Positions 45,389 to 55,220 of a stretch of DNA of 64,000 bases are shown here, in pieces. Position 1 is the stretch's first letter. Each line of letters starts with the position of its first letter. This DNA is from an uncultured Phascolarctobacterium sp. (GTDB lineage Bacteria > Bacillota > Negativicutes > Acidaminococcales > Acidaminococcaceae). The DNA lies in assembly GCA_900544795.1 (NCBI GenBank), contig UQWM01000008.1, positions 1 to 64,000 on the forward strand, given 5' to 3'. The translations under genes and the position numbers were made by a program. Under the pieces are notes generated by a model, which worked only from the letters and a program-made list of their open reading frames with translations, did no database searches and had not been told where the DNA came from.

Positions 45389-45415
45389 GATTTACGATTT
45401 GTAATTTGAGACCGA

Positions 45416-45757
45416 TTATCTGCGTTCGCGGATACGAGCAGCTTTACCGGTGAGGTTACGCAGATAGTAGAGTTTAGCTCTGCGAACGATACCACGGCGA
45501 GCCACTTCGATTCTCTCTAAGCGGGGGCTGTGGAGCGGGAAAGTTCTTTCAACGCCTACGCCGTAGGAAATACGACGAACGGTGAACATTTCGCGGACGC
45601 CGGAACCGCTGCGAGCTATTACTACGCCTTCGTACATCTGTACGCGTTCGCGAGTACCTTCGACTACTTTTACATAAACTTTTACGGTGTCGCCTGCACG
45701 GAAGTCAGGGATGTCGGAACGAAGTTGTTCTTGTTCCAATACTTCAATAATATTCAT
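45416..45757 (-). CDS. rplS: 50S ribosomal protein L19
   Basis: 113 residues: [55 protein letters not shown]. At the 30S-50S interface. End of the rpsP-rimM-trmD-rplS translation cluster, about 125 bases after the RNA methyltransferase. Confidence 0.98.
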   Translation of the reverse strand: MNIIEVLEQEQLRSDIPDFRAGDTVKVYVKVVEGTRERVQMYEGVVIARSGSGVREMFTVRRISYGVGVERTFPLHSPRLERIEVARRGIVRRAKLYYLRNLTGKAARIRERR

Positions 45758-45881
45758 AATTTCCTCCTCGAATCATAGACGTTCATGTGCGAACACACCA
45801 CAGCGGACCGTCCGTTTTACACAAATGCCATTATATCATAGTGTTGGCTTTGTTGCAATTATTTTTTTTATATTTCGGTAT

Positions 45882-46454
45882 TTATTTTTGCCACCAGGCT
45901 TCGCCTGCCAAACGGTCTAAAATGATGGCGGCGGCCGAGCGCACGCACAGGTGGTTGTAGTCGCTGGGGCCATAGATGGGTTCTAACACATAGTCGAAGC
46001 CGTTCATGGTTTCCTGCTCCATGCCGTAGCCTGTACCAAACAGCAGCAGTATGGGCTTGTCGCCTGTTTGCAGCAGGTCACGCACAAAGCCATAGGTGAC
46101 TGTGTTGGGATAGGTGCGGGCGTCGGTGGTGATGGTGGCGGGGGCCTGCCCTTCCAGCAGGGTGATGGCCTGGATGGCCGCTGCGATGCTGGTGGTATGA
46201 GCGACGCGCTCTAAGGCATTGCCCCGGTCGGGGTTATAGGTTTTGCCGTAGCCGTTTTGCCAGTAGTCGGTGATCTTGTTGATGATTTCGGCCTGCACCT
46301 GAAGCGGATGGATCAAAAAGTATTTTTTGACATCGTAGGTTCGGGCAGTGCGCGAGATATCGTGGATATCGAAGTTGGTGACGGCGGTGGCGATGACCTG
46401 CATATTTTTGTTGTAGATGGGATAATGTACCAGTCCCAAATAGAGGTTAGCCAT
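45882..46454 (-). CDS. RNA methyltransferase-like protein (Methyltrn_RNA_4 family)
   Basis: 190 residues from ATG 46454, overlapping the trmD stop by 8 bases. NLYLGLVHYPIYNKNMQVIA, then NFDIHDISRTARTYDVKKYF, then LLFGTGYGMEQETM form a SPOUT-like (knotted) methyltransferase fold. Target RNA and base are unknown. Commonly found between trmD and rplS in Clostridia and Negativicutes. Confidence 0.85.
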   Translation of the reverse strand: MANLYLGLVHYPIYNKNMQVIATAVTNFDIHDISRTARTYDVKKYFLIHPLQVQAEIINKITDYWQNGYGKTYNPDRGNALERVAHTTSIAAAIQAITLLEGQAPATITTDARTYPNTVTYGFVRDLLQTGDKPILLLFGTGYGMEQETMNGFDYVLEPIYGPSDYNHLCVRSAAAIILDRLAGEAWWQK

Positions 46455-47190
46455 TTTCAGCACCTTCTAGTTCCTGTTTGATCTCGGCCAGCAATTTGGC
46501 ATCGGTTTTATTAAGCTCGCCCAACAGGTCGGGACGCCTAAGCCAGGTGGCTTTGAGGGCTTCTTTGCGCCGCCAGCGGTCGATAAGGGCATGGTTGCCA
46601 TTACGCAGCACTTCGGGCACTTCAAGGCCTTCAAAGGTGACGGGGCGTGTGTACTGTGGGTATTCAAGCAGCCCGGTGCTGAAGGAGTCTTCGACAGCGC
46701 TGGCCATTTTGCCCAGCACGCCGGGTATGAAGCGCGCGACGGCGTCCATAACGATGAGTGCGGGAAGTTCGCCACCGGTGAGCACATAGTCGCCGATGGA
46801 GAGTTTTTCGTCGACCCAGCCAAAGATGCGTTCGTCGAAGCCTTCGTAGTGCCCGCAGACGAGGATAAGGTCCTGCTTGCTATGGGCATATTCTTCGACG
46901 ATGCTTTGCCTGAGGGTGCGGCCGCCGGGGCACATGGCAATAACGCGTGCTGCGGGCAGCTTTGCTTTAGCTGCACGGATAGCCGCTACCATGGGTTCGG
47001 GCTTAAGCACCATACCTGCGCCACCGCCAAAGGGCGTGTCGTCGACGGTACGGTGCCGGTCGGCAGCAAAATCGCGCGGGTTGATGCAGCTTACTTCTAC
47101 AAGTCCTGCTTCGACTGCGCGTTTGATGATGCTGTGACCTGCCGCTTGTTCGATTTGTTCAGGAAATAGGGTGATAAAAAGAAATTTCAC
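46447..47190 (-). CDS. trmD: tRNA (guanine-N1)-methyltransferase
   Basis: 247 residues from GTG 47190 (family starts at KFLFITLFPEQ; AGAGG upstream); an ATG at 47205 is in frame but overlaps rimM further. SPOUT features: DDTPFGGGAGMVLKPEP, LILVCGHYEGFDERI, SIGDYVLTGGELPALIVMDA. Methylates G37 of tRNAs. Confidence 0.97.
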   Translation of the reverse strand: MKFLFITLFPEQIEQAAGHSIIKRAVEAGLVEVSCINPRDFAADRHRTVDDTPFGGGAGMVLKPEPMVAAIRAAKAKLPAARVIAMCPGGRTLRQSIVEEYAHSKQDLILVCGHYEGFDERIFGWVDEKLSIGDYVLTGGELPALIVMDAVARFIPGVLGKMASAVEDSFSTGLLEYPQYTRPVTFEGLEVPEVLRNGNHALIDRWRRKEALKATWLRRPDLLGELNKTDAKLLAEIKQELEGAENG

Positions 47191-47690
47191 GGTGCCTCTG
47201 TCCATTCAGGTAGTTCGACCAGGATACGGCGGTCGTGTACGTTGATTTCTTTGACGTGTTTTTTGAGGGCCGGGACGAGGATGTCTTTGCCTTCGGGCAC
47301 GGCGATGACGTAAACGTCGTTGCTGCCGGTGCTGATAACGTCTTTGAGGGTGCCGAGCTGCGTACCTGCCACGTCCAGCACGGGCAGGCCGATGAGGTCG
47401 GCTACATAGTATTCGCCTTCGCCAAGCTTGGGCAGATCTTCACTGTTGATAAGAACTTTTTTACCGCGCAGCAGGTCGGCGTCGTTCATGGTGTCTACGC
47501 CCTGGCACTTCATCAGTACCATGCTTTTATGAAAGCGGGCGGAGGTGATCTTGAGCGAACTACCGTCACTAAGCAGCAGGGTTTTAAGTTTTAAAAATTG
47601 TTCAGGACGATCTGTATGCGGCATAATGCGAATATCGCCCCGCACACCGTGCGGAGCGATAACTGTGCCAATAACGACTTGTTTTTCCAT
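47187..47690 (-). CDS. rimM: 16S rRNA processing protein RimM
   Basis: 167 residues: VIGTVIAPHGVRGDIRIMPH at the start, then GEYYVADLIGLPVLD and a PRC-barrel C-terminus (DILVPALKKHVKEINV). 30S head assembly. Overlaps trmD by four bases. Confidence 0.97.
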   Translation of the reverse strand: MEKQVVIGTVIAPHGVRGDIRIMPHTDRPEQFLKLKTLLLSDGSSLKITSARFHKSMVLMKCQGVDTMNDADLLRGKKVLINSEDLPKLGEGEYYVADLIGLPVLDVAGTQLGTLKDVISTGSNDVYVIAVPEGKDILVPALKKHVKEINVHDRRILVELPEWTEAP

Positions 47691-47691
47691 A

Positions 47692-48096
47692 TTATTCGCG
47701 GAAAGCGATGATCTTGCCGTCTTCGGTGAGGATCTCGGCGCCCATGAGTGCGTCGATATCGGTGCCGATAGCGATCTCTACGGTGCGTTCAAGCGTGCCG
47801 TGGCCGATCTCGGCGCCCAGTTCCAAAGCTTCAGCGCGTTTGAGTTTGTCGTCGGCTTCTGCTTTAGCGGCGTTGATCTTGTTTCTTTCCATCTCGATCT
47901 GCTCGCGCAGGGACGGAAGTACGCTCAGGTCGCTGGCAGCCTGGGCAAGTGCTTTTTTAGCCTGGAATTCAAAATGCTCGATATCCAGATTTATTTGTTT
48001 TATGGTGTTTTGGACATCGCCAATAATTTTCAGTTTGAGATCTTCTGTTACTTTTGCTTTGACTGCAACCGGAACACGTACAAACATTTTATCCAT
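47692..48096 (-). CDS. ylqD: YlqD family protein
   Basis: 134 residues: VRVPVAVKAKVTEDLK, a central coiled coil (about 30-85, rich in Glu, Ala, Lys), then an acidic beta-rich end. Same place as ylqD in Firmicutes, between khpA and rimM. Function unknown. Confidence 0.85.
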   Translation of the reverse strand: MDKMFVRVPVAVKAKVTEDLKLKIIGDVQNTIKQINLDIEHFEFQAKKALAQAASDLSVLPSLREQIEMERNKINAAKAEADDKLKRAEALELGAEIGHGTLERTVEIAIGTDIDALMGAEILTEDGKIIAFRE

Positions 48097-48119
48097 AGTT
48101 TAAACCATCCTTATAAGTC

Positions 48120-48347
48120 TTAGACTATCTCTACGACTACTTTTACATTCTCGCGGGTTGCAACAGCTTTCATGACAGTTCTGATTGCTTTAGCAATACG
48201 GCCCTGTTTTCCAATAACTTTACCCATATCTTCAGGAGCCACATGGAGGCGAAGCACCGTTGATGTTCCGGTGGTTTCCTCCTCCACGACTACTGCAGAC
48301 GGATTGCTAACTAGAGACTTGGCCATTACTTCTACCAATTCTTTCAT
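48120..48347 (-). CDS. khpA: KH-domain RNA-binding protein KhpA
   Basis: 75 residues from ATG 48347; single KH domain with GKVIGKQGRIAKAIRTVMKA (GxxG loop GKQG). Binds RNA, with KhpB/Jag, in many Firmicutes. 10 bases downstream of rpsP. Confidence 0.93.
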   Translation of the reverse strand: MKELVEVMAKSLVSNPSAVVVEEETTGTSTVLRLHVAPEDMGKVIGKQGRIAKAIRTVMKAVATRENVKVVVEIV

Positions 48348-48366
48348 GCAAATCACGCCTCATTTC

Positions 48367-48636
48367 TTATTTTGCTTTAGAGTCAGCATATTTTTTCATG
48401 ATGCCGTCTTTACTGAACAGGTTTTTAACAGTATCAGTAGGTTGTGCACCGTTAGTCATCCAGCAGAGAGCTTTCTCTTCGTCGATTTTTACGATAGCGG
48501 GTTGTACGGTAGAATCATAGTAACCGATGCTTTCGATGATGCGGCCGTCACGCGGAGAGCGGGAGTCAGCAACAACGATACGGTAAAAAGGAGCTTTTTT
48601 AGAGCCCATACGTTTTAAACGGATTTTAACTGCCAT
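48367..48636 (-). CDS. rpsP: 30S ribosomal protein S16
   Basis: 89 residues: [54 protein letters not shown] before the ATG. Confidence 0.98.
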   Translation of the reverse strand: MAVKIRLKRMGSKKAPFYRIVVADSRSPRDGRIIESIGYYDSTVQPAIVKIDEEKALCWMTNGAQPTDTVKNLFSKDGIMKKYADSKAK

Positions 48637-48674
48637 GTCTGTTTCACCTCCTTCAACCGAATTTTGATTTTAAT

Positions 48675-50024
48675 TTATTTGTTCATAAAAGGCATTTTTA
48701 AACCGCCTTTTGAAGCAAACTTGGACATACCCTGCATTTTTTTCATCATTTTTTTGCTTTCTTCAAAGTTTTTGAGAAGCTTGTTGACGTCCTGCACGCG
48801 CATACCGCAGCCTGCTGCGATACGTTTACGGCGGCTGCCGTTGATGATGTCGGGGTTACGGCGTTCTTTTTTGGTCATGGAACGGATGATGGCTTCGACA
48901 CGGTCGAATTCTTTTTCATCGACGTTGGCTTCTTTAAGCTTTTGGCTGATGCCGCCCATGCCGGGGATAAGGCCTAAAATGGTTTCGAGTGAGCCCATTT
49001 TTTTGACCTGCTGCATTTGTTCGAGGAACTGCTCGAGGGTGAACTCGTTTTTGCGCAGTTTCTTTTCCATTTCCAGCGCTTTGGCCAGGTCTGTGGTGGA
49101 CTGGATCTTTTCGATAAGCGAAAGGATGTCGCCCATACCCAGGATGCGGGAGGCCATGCGGTCGGGATAGAAGGGTTCTAAAGCGTCAAGCTTTTCGCCC
49201 ATACCGACAAATTTGACCGGCCGGCCCGTTACTGCTTTGACCGAGAGTACCGCGCCGCCTCTGGCGTCGCCGTCGAGTTTGGTGACGATAAGACCGTCGA
49301 TGCCAAGCTCGCCGTTAAAGCTTTCGGCTACGGTGACGGCGTCCTGGCCTGTCATTGCGTCGACTACCAGCAGTATTTCGTGCGGGTCGACGGCAGCTTT
49401 GATGTTGCGCAGTTCGTCCATCAGTTCTTCATTGATATGTAAGCGGCCAGCGGTGTCGATAATGACGGTGTCGCAAGCCAGTGAGAAGGCTTTATCCATT
49501 GCCTGACGGGCGATCTCGACCGGAGATACCTGGTCGCCAAGGGCAAAGACCGGCAGTGAGAGCTGTTCGCCCAGCACTTGTAATTGTTTGATAGCTGCGG
49601 GACGGTAGACGTCGCCTGCTACCAGCAGTGGTTTTTTGCCTTTTTTGCGAAGCAGGTTGCCCAGCTTGCCGGCAGTAGTGGTTTTACCTGCGCCCTGAAG
49701 GCCGACCAGCATGATGACTGTGGGCGGTTTGGAGGCTACGGTGAGTTTGCTTTGGGTGCCGCCTAACAGCTGGGTCAGTTCGTCGTTGACGATTTTGATG
49801 ATCTGCTGTCCGGGGTTAAGGTTTTGCTGGACTGTTTCGCCAAGCGCGCGTTCTTTGATGTTGGCAACGAAGTCTTTGACGACCTTGAAGTTGACGTCGG
49901 CTTCAAGCAGCGCCATCCGCACTTCGCGCATAGGCGCTTTAAGGTCTTCTTCGGTGATCTTGCCGCTGCCACGGAACATTTTTATAGCATTTTGCAGTCG
50001 TTCAGATAAATTTTCAAAAGCCAT
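48675..50024 (-). CDS. ffh: Signal recognition particle protein Ffh
   Basis: 449 residues: N domain, G domain with GLQGAGKTTTAGKLG and DTAGRLHINEELM, then a Met-rich M domain (KKMMKKMQGMSKF) that binds SRP RNA and signal peptides. Two bases after ylxM. Confidence 0.98.
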   Translation of the reverse strand: MAFENLSERLQNAIKMFRGSGKITEEDLKAPMREVRMALLEADVNFKVVKDFVANIKERALGETVQQNLNPGQQIIKIVNDELTQLLGGTQSKLTVASKPPTVIMLVGLQGAGKTTTAGKLGNLLRKKGKKPLLVAGDVYRPAAIKQLQVLGEQLSLPVFALGDQVSPVEIARQAMDKAFSLACDTVIIDTAGRLHINEELMDELRNIKAAVDPHEILLVVDAMTGQDAVTVAESFNGELGIDGLIVTKLDGDARGGAVLSVKAVTGRPVKFVGMGEKLDALEPFYPDRMASRILGMGDILSLIEKIQSTTDLAKALEMEKKLRKNEFTLEQFLEQMQQVKKMGSLETILGLIPGMGGISQKLKEANVDEKEFDRVEAIIRSMTKKERRNPDIINGSRRKRIAAGCGMRVQDVNKLLKNFEESKKMMKKMQGMSKFASKGGLKMPFMNK

Positions 50025-50026
50025 TT

Positions 50027-50392
50027 TTACCTACTTTCACCGCTAAGCTCGTCTAAGATGCGGCGTACTTGTTGAAGTTTTGCCGGGCCCTGATTTTGGG
50101 CAAGGCATTCGGCCAGCAGCCGGTTTGCCTGCACCAGCAGTTTTTTATCGTTGTCATTACGGGCCAGCAGTGCCAGTTTGCTTTCGTAGCGTTCCAGCGT
50201 GTGCTCTACCCGTTTGATAAGGTCGTGTATTGCTTGTCTTGATACTTCGAGTTCATCGGCTATTTCGGCCAGTGAGAGGTCGTCGCAGAAGTACAGCTCC
50301 ATACATTTTTGTTGTTTTTCGGTGAGCAGGCCGCCATAGACATCGAACAGACGCCCTAAACGTACCCTTTGCTCTAAGCTGTTTTCCTGCAT
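50027..50392 (-). CDS. ylxM: YlxM family DNA-binding protein
   Basis: 121 residues from ATG 50392. HTH like sigma region 4: LTEKQQKCMELYFCDDLSLA, then EIADELEVSRQAIHDLIKRV. Associated with SRP genes; modulates FtsY/Ffh GTPases in streptococci. Confidence 0.93.
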   Translation of the reverse strand: MQENSLEQRVRLGRLFDVYGGLLTEKQQKCMELYFCDDLSLAEIADELEVSRQAIHDLIKRVEHTLERYESKLALLARNDNDKKLLVQANRLLAECLAQNQGPAKLQQVRRILDELSGESR

Positions 50393-50468
50393 TTTGACCA
50401 CCAAAATCTTTATATATTTTACCCGACTTTGGTATTATATCGAAAATCGCGAAGGCTGTCAAGCATTT

Positions 50469-51386
50469 TTACTTGTCACCATCAAATAATGCGTCAACAA
50501 ATTTATCAGCTTCAAAGGGGCGGAAGTCCATGATGCCCTCGCCTACGCCGATCCATTTGACGGGCAGGCCCAGTTCTTCTTTGATGGCGATAACGACACC
50601 GCCTTTGGCTGTGCCGTCGAGCTTGGTGAGCACTACGCCGGTGACGCTGGCTGTTTCCATAAATACTTTGGCCTGGTTGATGGCGTTTTGCCCGGTGGTG
50701 GCATCCAGCACCAAAAATGTTTCGTGGGGTGCGTCGGGGATCTCGCGTTTGATGATACGGTGGACTTTTTCAAGTTCGTTCATCAGGTTGGTTTTGTTAT
50801 GCAGGCGTCCGGCGGTGTCGATAAAGAGGATATCGACGTTGCGGGCCATAGCTGCTTTGACGGCATCAAAGACTACGGCGGCCGGGTCGGCGCCTTCTTC
50901 GTGGCGGATAACTTCGCAGCCTGCGCGTTCGCCCCAGATCTGTAGCTGTTCGGCAGCGGCGGCGCGGAAGGTGTCGCCTGCGGCCAGCATTACTTTGTAT
51001 TTGAACAGGTGGAAGTAGTTGGCCAGTTTGCCGATGGTGGTGGTTTTGCCGACGCCGTTGACGCCGACTACCAGAATAATGGTGGGTTTGGCACCGATAC
51101 GGGTGCGCTGGCCTTCGTCCTGCATCATATCGGCAATGTATTTTTTGAGGAACGGCAGTACCTGCTCGGTGCTTTCGATCTCTTTCTTTTTAGCTGCCTG
51201 ACGCACGGCGTCGATAAGCTTTGTGGTAGTTTTGACGCCGACGTCGCCGCTGAGCAGGATCATTTCCAGTTCTTCCAGAAAGTCTTCGTCGACTTTAGCC
51301 GAGAGGCCTACCAGCTCTTCGATGCGGTCGGTAAAGTTTTGGCGGGTCTTGCTGAGTCCGTCTTTGAGCTTTTCTAAAAATCCCAT
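50469..51386 (-). CDS. ftsY: SRP receptor FtsY
   Basis: 305 residues: GVNGVGKTTTIGKLANYF, DTAGRLHNKTNLM, LTKLDGTAKGG. No long acidic A domain, as in most Firmicutes. RBS AAAGGAG; five bases after smc. Confidence 0.98.
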   Translation of the reverse strand: MGFLEKLKDGLSKTRQNFTDRIEELVGLSAKVDEDFLEELEMILLSGDVGVKTTTKLIDAVRQAAKKKEIESTEQVLPFLKKYIADMMQDEGQRTRIGAKPTIILVVGVNGVGKTTTIGKLANYFHLFKYKVMLAAGDTFRAAAAEQLQIWGERAGCEVIRHEEGADPAAVVFDAVKAAMARNVDILFIDTAGRLHNKTNLMNELEKVHRIIKREIPDAPHETFLVLDATTGQNAINQAKVFMETASVTGVVLTKLDGTAKGGVVIAIKEELGLPVKWIGVGEGIMDFRPFEADKFVDALFDGDK

Positions 51387-51390
51387 ATCT

Positions 51391-54300
51391 TTACTCCTTT
51401 TCGCTCAATTTGACTGATAACATTTTAGAAACACCGGATTCTTCCATGGTGACGCCGTGCAATACGTGGGCGGCCTCCATAGTGCCTTTGCGGTGTGTGA
51501 TGACGATGAACTGCGTGCTTTCGGCGTAGGCCGCCAGGAATTTGGCAAAGCGGTCGACGTTGGCTTCATCCAGTGCGGCGTCGATCTCGTCGAGGATGCA
51601 AAAGGGCGAAGGCTGATAGCTGAGCAGGGCAAAGAGCAAAGCGATAACAGTGAGCGCCCGCTCGCCGCCTGATAAGAGGAACAGGCTTTGCAGTTTTTTG
51701 CCCGGGGGCTGCACTTCGATGTCGATGCCGCTGCCTAAAACGTCGTCGGGGTCGGTAAGCTTAAGGGCAGCAGTACCGCCACCGAACAGGCGTACATAGC
51801 AGTCGGAGAAGTATTCGTTGATCTTGCCGAAGGCTTCTTTAAAGCGTTTGGCCATGCCGGAGTTGATCTCGCTGATGACGGCTTCCAGATTGGCTTTGGC
51901 TTCGGAAAGGTCGGTATATTGACGCTGCAAAAATTCGTAGCGTTCGCTGACGGCTTCGTATTGCTCGATGGCTGCGGGGTTGACCGGGCCAAGGGCTTCG
52001 ATGTCGCGTTCCAGACGCAGCTCGCGCCGGCGCAGGGAAACGTCGCTTTCGTCCAGCAGGTCGCCGCTGGCTCGAGCTTCTTCAAGGGTGATGCGGTATT
52101 CAGTTGCCAGTTGTTCCAGGGCATGATCGTAGTCGCTGTTTTGACGCACCATTTCCATAGCGGCCTGGTTGCGTTTGGTTTCGGCAACGGTGAGTTCTTT
52201 TTTGAGGGCGTCCAGCCGCTCGCCTGCTACTGCCTGTTTTTCGGTAATGGCGAGGCGTTTGGCGCCAAATTCGTCTTTGCCGCCGACGATGGTTTGCAGT
52301 TCGGCCAGCAGGGCTGTACTTTGGCTGCCCAGCTGCTCGCTGCTGGTTTTGCTGGTAGCGATGATGTCGAGCAGATGCTTTTGCTCGTCGTCGTTGGCGG
52401 CCAGTTCCTGCTGGGTCCTGCCCATATCGGCGTCCAGCTGCTGCATCCGTTCGGCCATCATGGCAGTGCGGGCGGCAGTTGACTCAAGCTCTACCCGGGC
52501 ATCCTGCAAACGGCTGCGGATACTGGTGAGGGCGCTGTGGTCGGCAGCAGTTTGTTTTTGCAGTCCGTCCAGCAGTTCTTTGCCCTGTGCGTCCTGTGCT
52601 TCCAGTTCGGTAAGCTGCGGGCGCAGGTCGGTAAGCTGCTGGCGGGCGGCCATATATTCCTGCGAGGCCTGGTTGCGGTCGTCCAGCAAAAGCTCCAGCC
52701 TTTCGGAGGCCTGACGCTGTTCGGCGCCCAGGCGTTCCAATGCGACTGCCAGCTCTGCTTTGCGGATCTCTTTTTGTTGAAGATCCTGACGCAGTTCGGC
52801 CAGTTTGGTATTATAGATTTTCAGGGTGTTTTCGTGTTCTTCCAGCTGCTCTTGATAGCCCAGCAGTTCGTGGCGCAGCTGGCCTGCCTTTTGTTCCTGT
52901 TCGTCGATTTCTTTGCCGCGCGACAGGAAGCCGGCTTCTTTTTGCTGCCTGCTACCGCCGGTCAGCGAGCCGCCTGCGTTGACGACGTCACCGGCCAGGG
53001 TTACGACACGGGTACGGAAGTTGCTTTTTTTAGCGGCTGCTAAAGCGGCGTCCATATCGCTGGCCACCAGCACTCGTCCCAATAAAAATTTAAAGATGGG
53101 GGCAAGTTTGGCGTCGAAGTCGATAAGATCGACGGCGAAGCCCTGGATACCGGGCATTTTGGCAAGGGCTGCTTCTTCGCTGCGGCGCTCGTAGTATTTG
53201 ATGGTATCGAGGGGCAGGAAGGTAGCCCTACCTGCCTGACGCTGCTTAAGGTAGGCAATGGCCTGTTTGGCTGATGCCGAGCTGCCCATGACGAGGTTTT
53301 GCGCCGCCGCACCTAAAGCGGTCTCGATGGCGACAACGTATTCGGGTTTTACTTCTATCAGTTCGGCAGCGACACCGATAACGTCACTGCGCCAAGCTTC
53401 TTGAGCCTGCAAGACGGTTTTGATGCCATAACCAAAGCCTTCGTAGCTTTTCTGCATATTTTGCAGCAGGTTCAGGCGGCTTTCCAGCGCCGTGATGCGG
53501 TTGTGGCAGTCTTTGTGCTGCGCCAGCACTTTATTAAGCGCTTCGGTTTCGGCTGCTGCTTTGGCGCTTACTTCCTGCCCGTCGCGTTTGATAAGCTCCA
53601 GCGCGTTTTCCACACCGGTCTGCTCGTCGCTCATGGCACGGTTGCGTTTTTGCAGTTCTTCTCCGGCGGCTTCGGCGGCTTCGATTTGTTTTTTAAGCAG
53701 CTCGCGTTTACGCATCCGCTGCTCCTGCTCTTGCTCCAGGCCACGGATGTCGTTGCGCAGGTTGACCATGGTGCGCATATTGTCGAAGGCGGCAGATTTC
53801 ATGCTTTCCATCTGCGTTTCGGCTTCGCTGATGCGGGCTTCTTTGTCGGCCTGCTGCCCTGTCAGCTTGCTTACCAGCAGCTGCGCCGCAGTTTGCTGCG
53901 CTTCCAGACGGTCGTAGTCGCGGGCCATTGTTTTAAGTTGGGTGTCCAGGGCCGCGATCTGCTCTTGTAATTTTTTGCTTTGCTCTTCCAGCCGCAGGCC
54001 CGATTTTTCGCTTTGGCGTACACGTTCTGCCAAAACGGCTTCCTGGCCGCGCAGTTTTTCGAGGGCGGTCTCTTTTTCTTTGATGTCGTCCTGGATACGG
54101 TTATAGGCTTCGCTAAGCTTGTCAAGTTCCATTTGCAGGGCGCTGCTTTCCGCTTCCTGCGCACTGACGGCCGTTGCCCGTTCCAGCACTTTATTTTCCA
54201 GCTCGCTGTCTTGCGAGTTTAGTTTTTGCCTGATGCTTTCGATGTTTTCGATCTTATGCACGAATTGGGTGAGCTTGCAGGAGCGCAGCTCTTTAGCCAG

Positions 54301-54951
54301 CAGGTTGAATTGGCGTGTTTGCTCGGCGGCAAGGCGCAGGGGTTCGACCTGGCCTTCGACTTCGGTTTTGATGTCGTTGATACGGGTCAGGTTGGCTGCT
54401 GTATCGTCCAGCCGGCGCATGGCTTCTTTTTTACGCATCCTGAATTTGGCGATGCCGGCTGCTTCTTCAAACAAAGCACGGCGTTCTTCGGGGCGGCTGT
54501 TTAAGATCTCGTCGATCTTGTTTTGCCCGATAATGGACATAGAGCCGCGTCCCAGACCGGTATCTGCCAAAAGGTCGAGGATGTCTTTTAAACGGCAGTT
54601 CTTTTTGTTGATGGAGTATTCGCTGTCACCGCTGCGGAAGACCCGGCGGGTAATGCTGACTTCATCAAAGTCGAGGCTGAGGCGGTGGTCGCTGTTATCA
54701 AAAACCAGCGTTACTTCGGCCACGCCTAAAGGCCTGCGCTTGCCGCTGCCGGAGAAGATAACGTCCTCCATTTTGCTGCCGCGCAGGTATTTGGCACTTT
54801 GCTCGCCCAGTACCCAGCGAATGGCGTCGGAGATGTTGCTTTTACCGCTGCCGTTAGGGCCGACGATGGCCGTGATGCCTGAACCAAAGGCTAATTCAAT
54901 TTTATCTGCGAAGGATTTGAATCCATAAGTCGAAAAAGACTTTAAATGCAC
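51391..54951 (-). CDS. smc: Chromosome segregation protein SMC
   Basis: 1186 residues. Walker [18 protein letters not shown] near 30, two long coiled coils (about 170-510 and 680-1000) around a hinge, then the signature [20 protein letters not shown] and Walker [18 protein letters not shown]. With ScpA/ScpB (not in the window) it organises the chromosome. First gene of smc-ftsY-ylxM-ffh. Confidence 0.98.
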   Translation of the reverse strand: MHLKSFSTYGFKSFADKIELAFGSGITAIVGPNGSGKSNISDAIRWVLGEQSAKYLRGSKMEDVIFSGSGKRRPLGVAEVTLVFDNSDHRLSLDFDEVSITRRVFRSGDSEYSINKKNCRLKDILDLLADTGLGRGSMSIIGQNKIDEILNSRPEERRALFEEAAGIAKFRMRKKEAMRRLDDTAANLTRINDIKTEVEGQVEPLRLAAEQTRQFNLLAKELRSCKLTQFVHKIENIESIRQKLNSQDSELENKVLERATAVSAQEAESSALQMELDKLSEAYNRIQDDIKEKETALEKLRGQEAVLAERVRQSEKSGLRLEEQSKKLQEQIAALDTQLKTMARDYDRLEAQQTAAQLLVSKLTGQQADKEARISEAETQMESMKSAAFDNMRTMVNLRNDIRGLEQEQEQRMRKRELLKKQIEAAEAAGEELQKRNRAMSDEQTGVENALELIKRDGQEVSAKAAAETEALNKVLAQHKDCHNRITALESRLNLLQNMQKSYEGFGYGIKTVLQAQEAWRSDVIGVAAELIEVKPEYVVAIETALGAAAQNLVMGSSASAKQAIAYLKQRQAGRATFLPLDTIKYYERRSEEAALAKMPGIQGFAVDLIDFDAKLAPIFKFLLGRVLVASDMDAALAAAKKSNFRTRVVTLAGDVVNAGGSLTGGSRQQKEAGFLSRGKEIDEQEQKAGQLRHELLGYQEQLEEHENTLKIYNTKLAELRQDLQQKEIRKAELAVALERLGAEQRQASERLELLLDDRNQASQEYMAARQQLTDLRPQLTELEAQDAQGKELLDGLQKQTAADHSALTSIRSRLQDARVELESTAARTAMMAERMQQLDADMGRTQQELAANDDEQKHLLDIIATSKTSSEQLGSQSTALLAELQTIVGGKDEFGAKRLAITEKQAVAGERLDALKKELTVAETKRNQAAMEMVRQNSDYDHALEQLATEYRITLEEARASGDLLDESDVSLRRRELRLERDIEALGPVNPAAIEQYEAVSERYEFLQRQYTDLSEAKANLEAVISEINSGMAKRFKEAFGKINEYFSDCYVRLFGGGTAALKLTDPDDVLGSGIDIEVQPPGKKLQSLFLLSGGERALTVIALLFALLSYQPSPFCILDEIDAALDEANVDRFAKFLAAYAESTQFIVITHRKGTMEAAHVLHGVTMEESGVSKMLSVKLSEKE

Positions 54952-55152
54952 AAAATCACCCGATCTGCAATATTCTATCAGTATATTTTACCATAGATAG
55001 CGGTTTGAGACAATTAGCTGCACCAAACGCCCACTCCACCCTGCGGCAGAAAAGGCAAAAAGTATTTTTTGGAACACTTTTGGAACTTTTAGAAGCGTTT
55101 AGGATTTTTTTTACATTTTTTCAGGTCAGTGCTAAAAACAGTCAGGTATTTA

Positions 55153-55161
55153 TGTTATAAT
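55153..55161 (+). promoter_or_regulatory. Extended -10 promoter of the aminotransferase
   Basis: TGTTATAAT, an extended -10 (TG, one base, TATAAT at 55156-55161), with no good -35. The following GGGCTTTAAAGACCC can form a small leader hairpin. Confidence 0.6.
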
Positions 55162-55220
55162 ATCAGCACGGGCTTTAAAGACCCGATATAAAAAATTTAT
55201 TGGCAGTGAGGGGATTTTAC

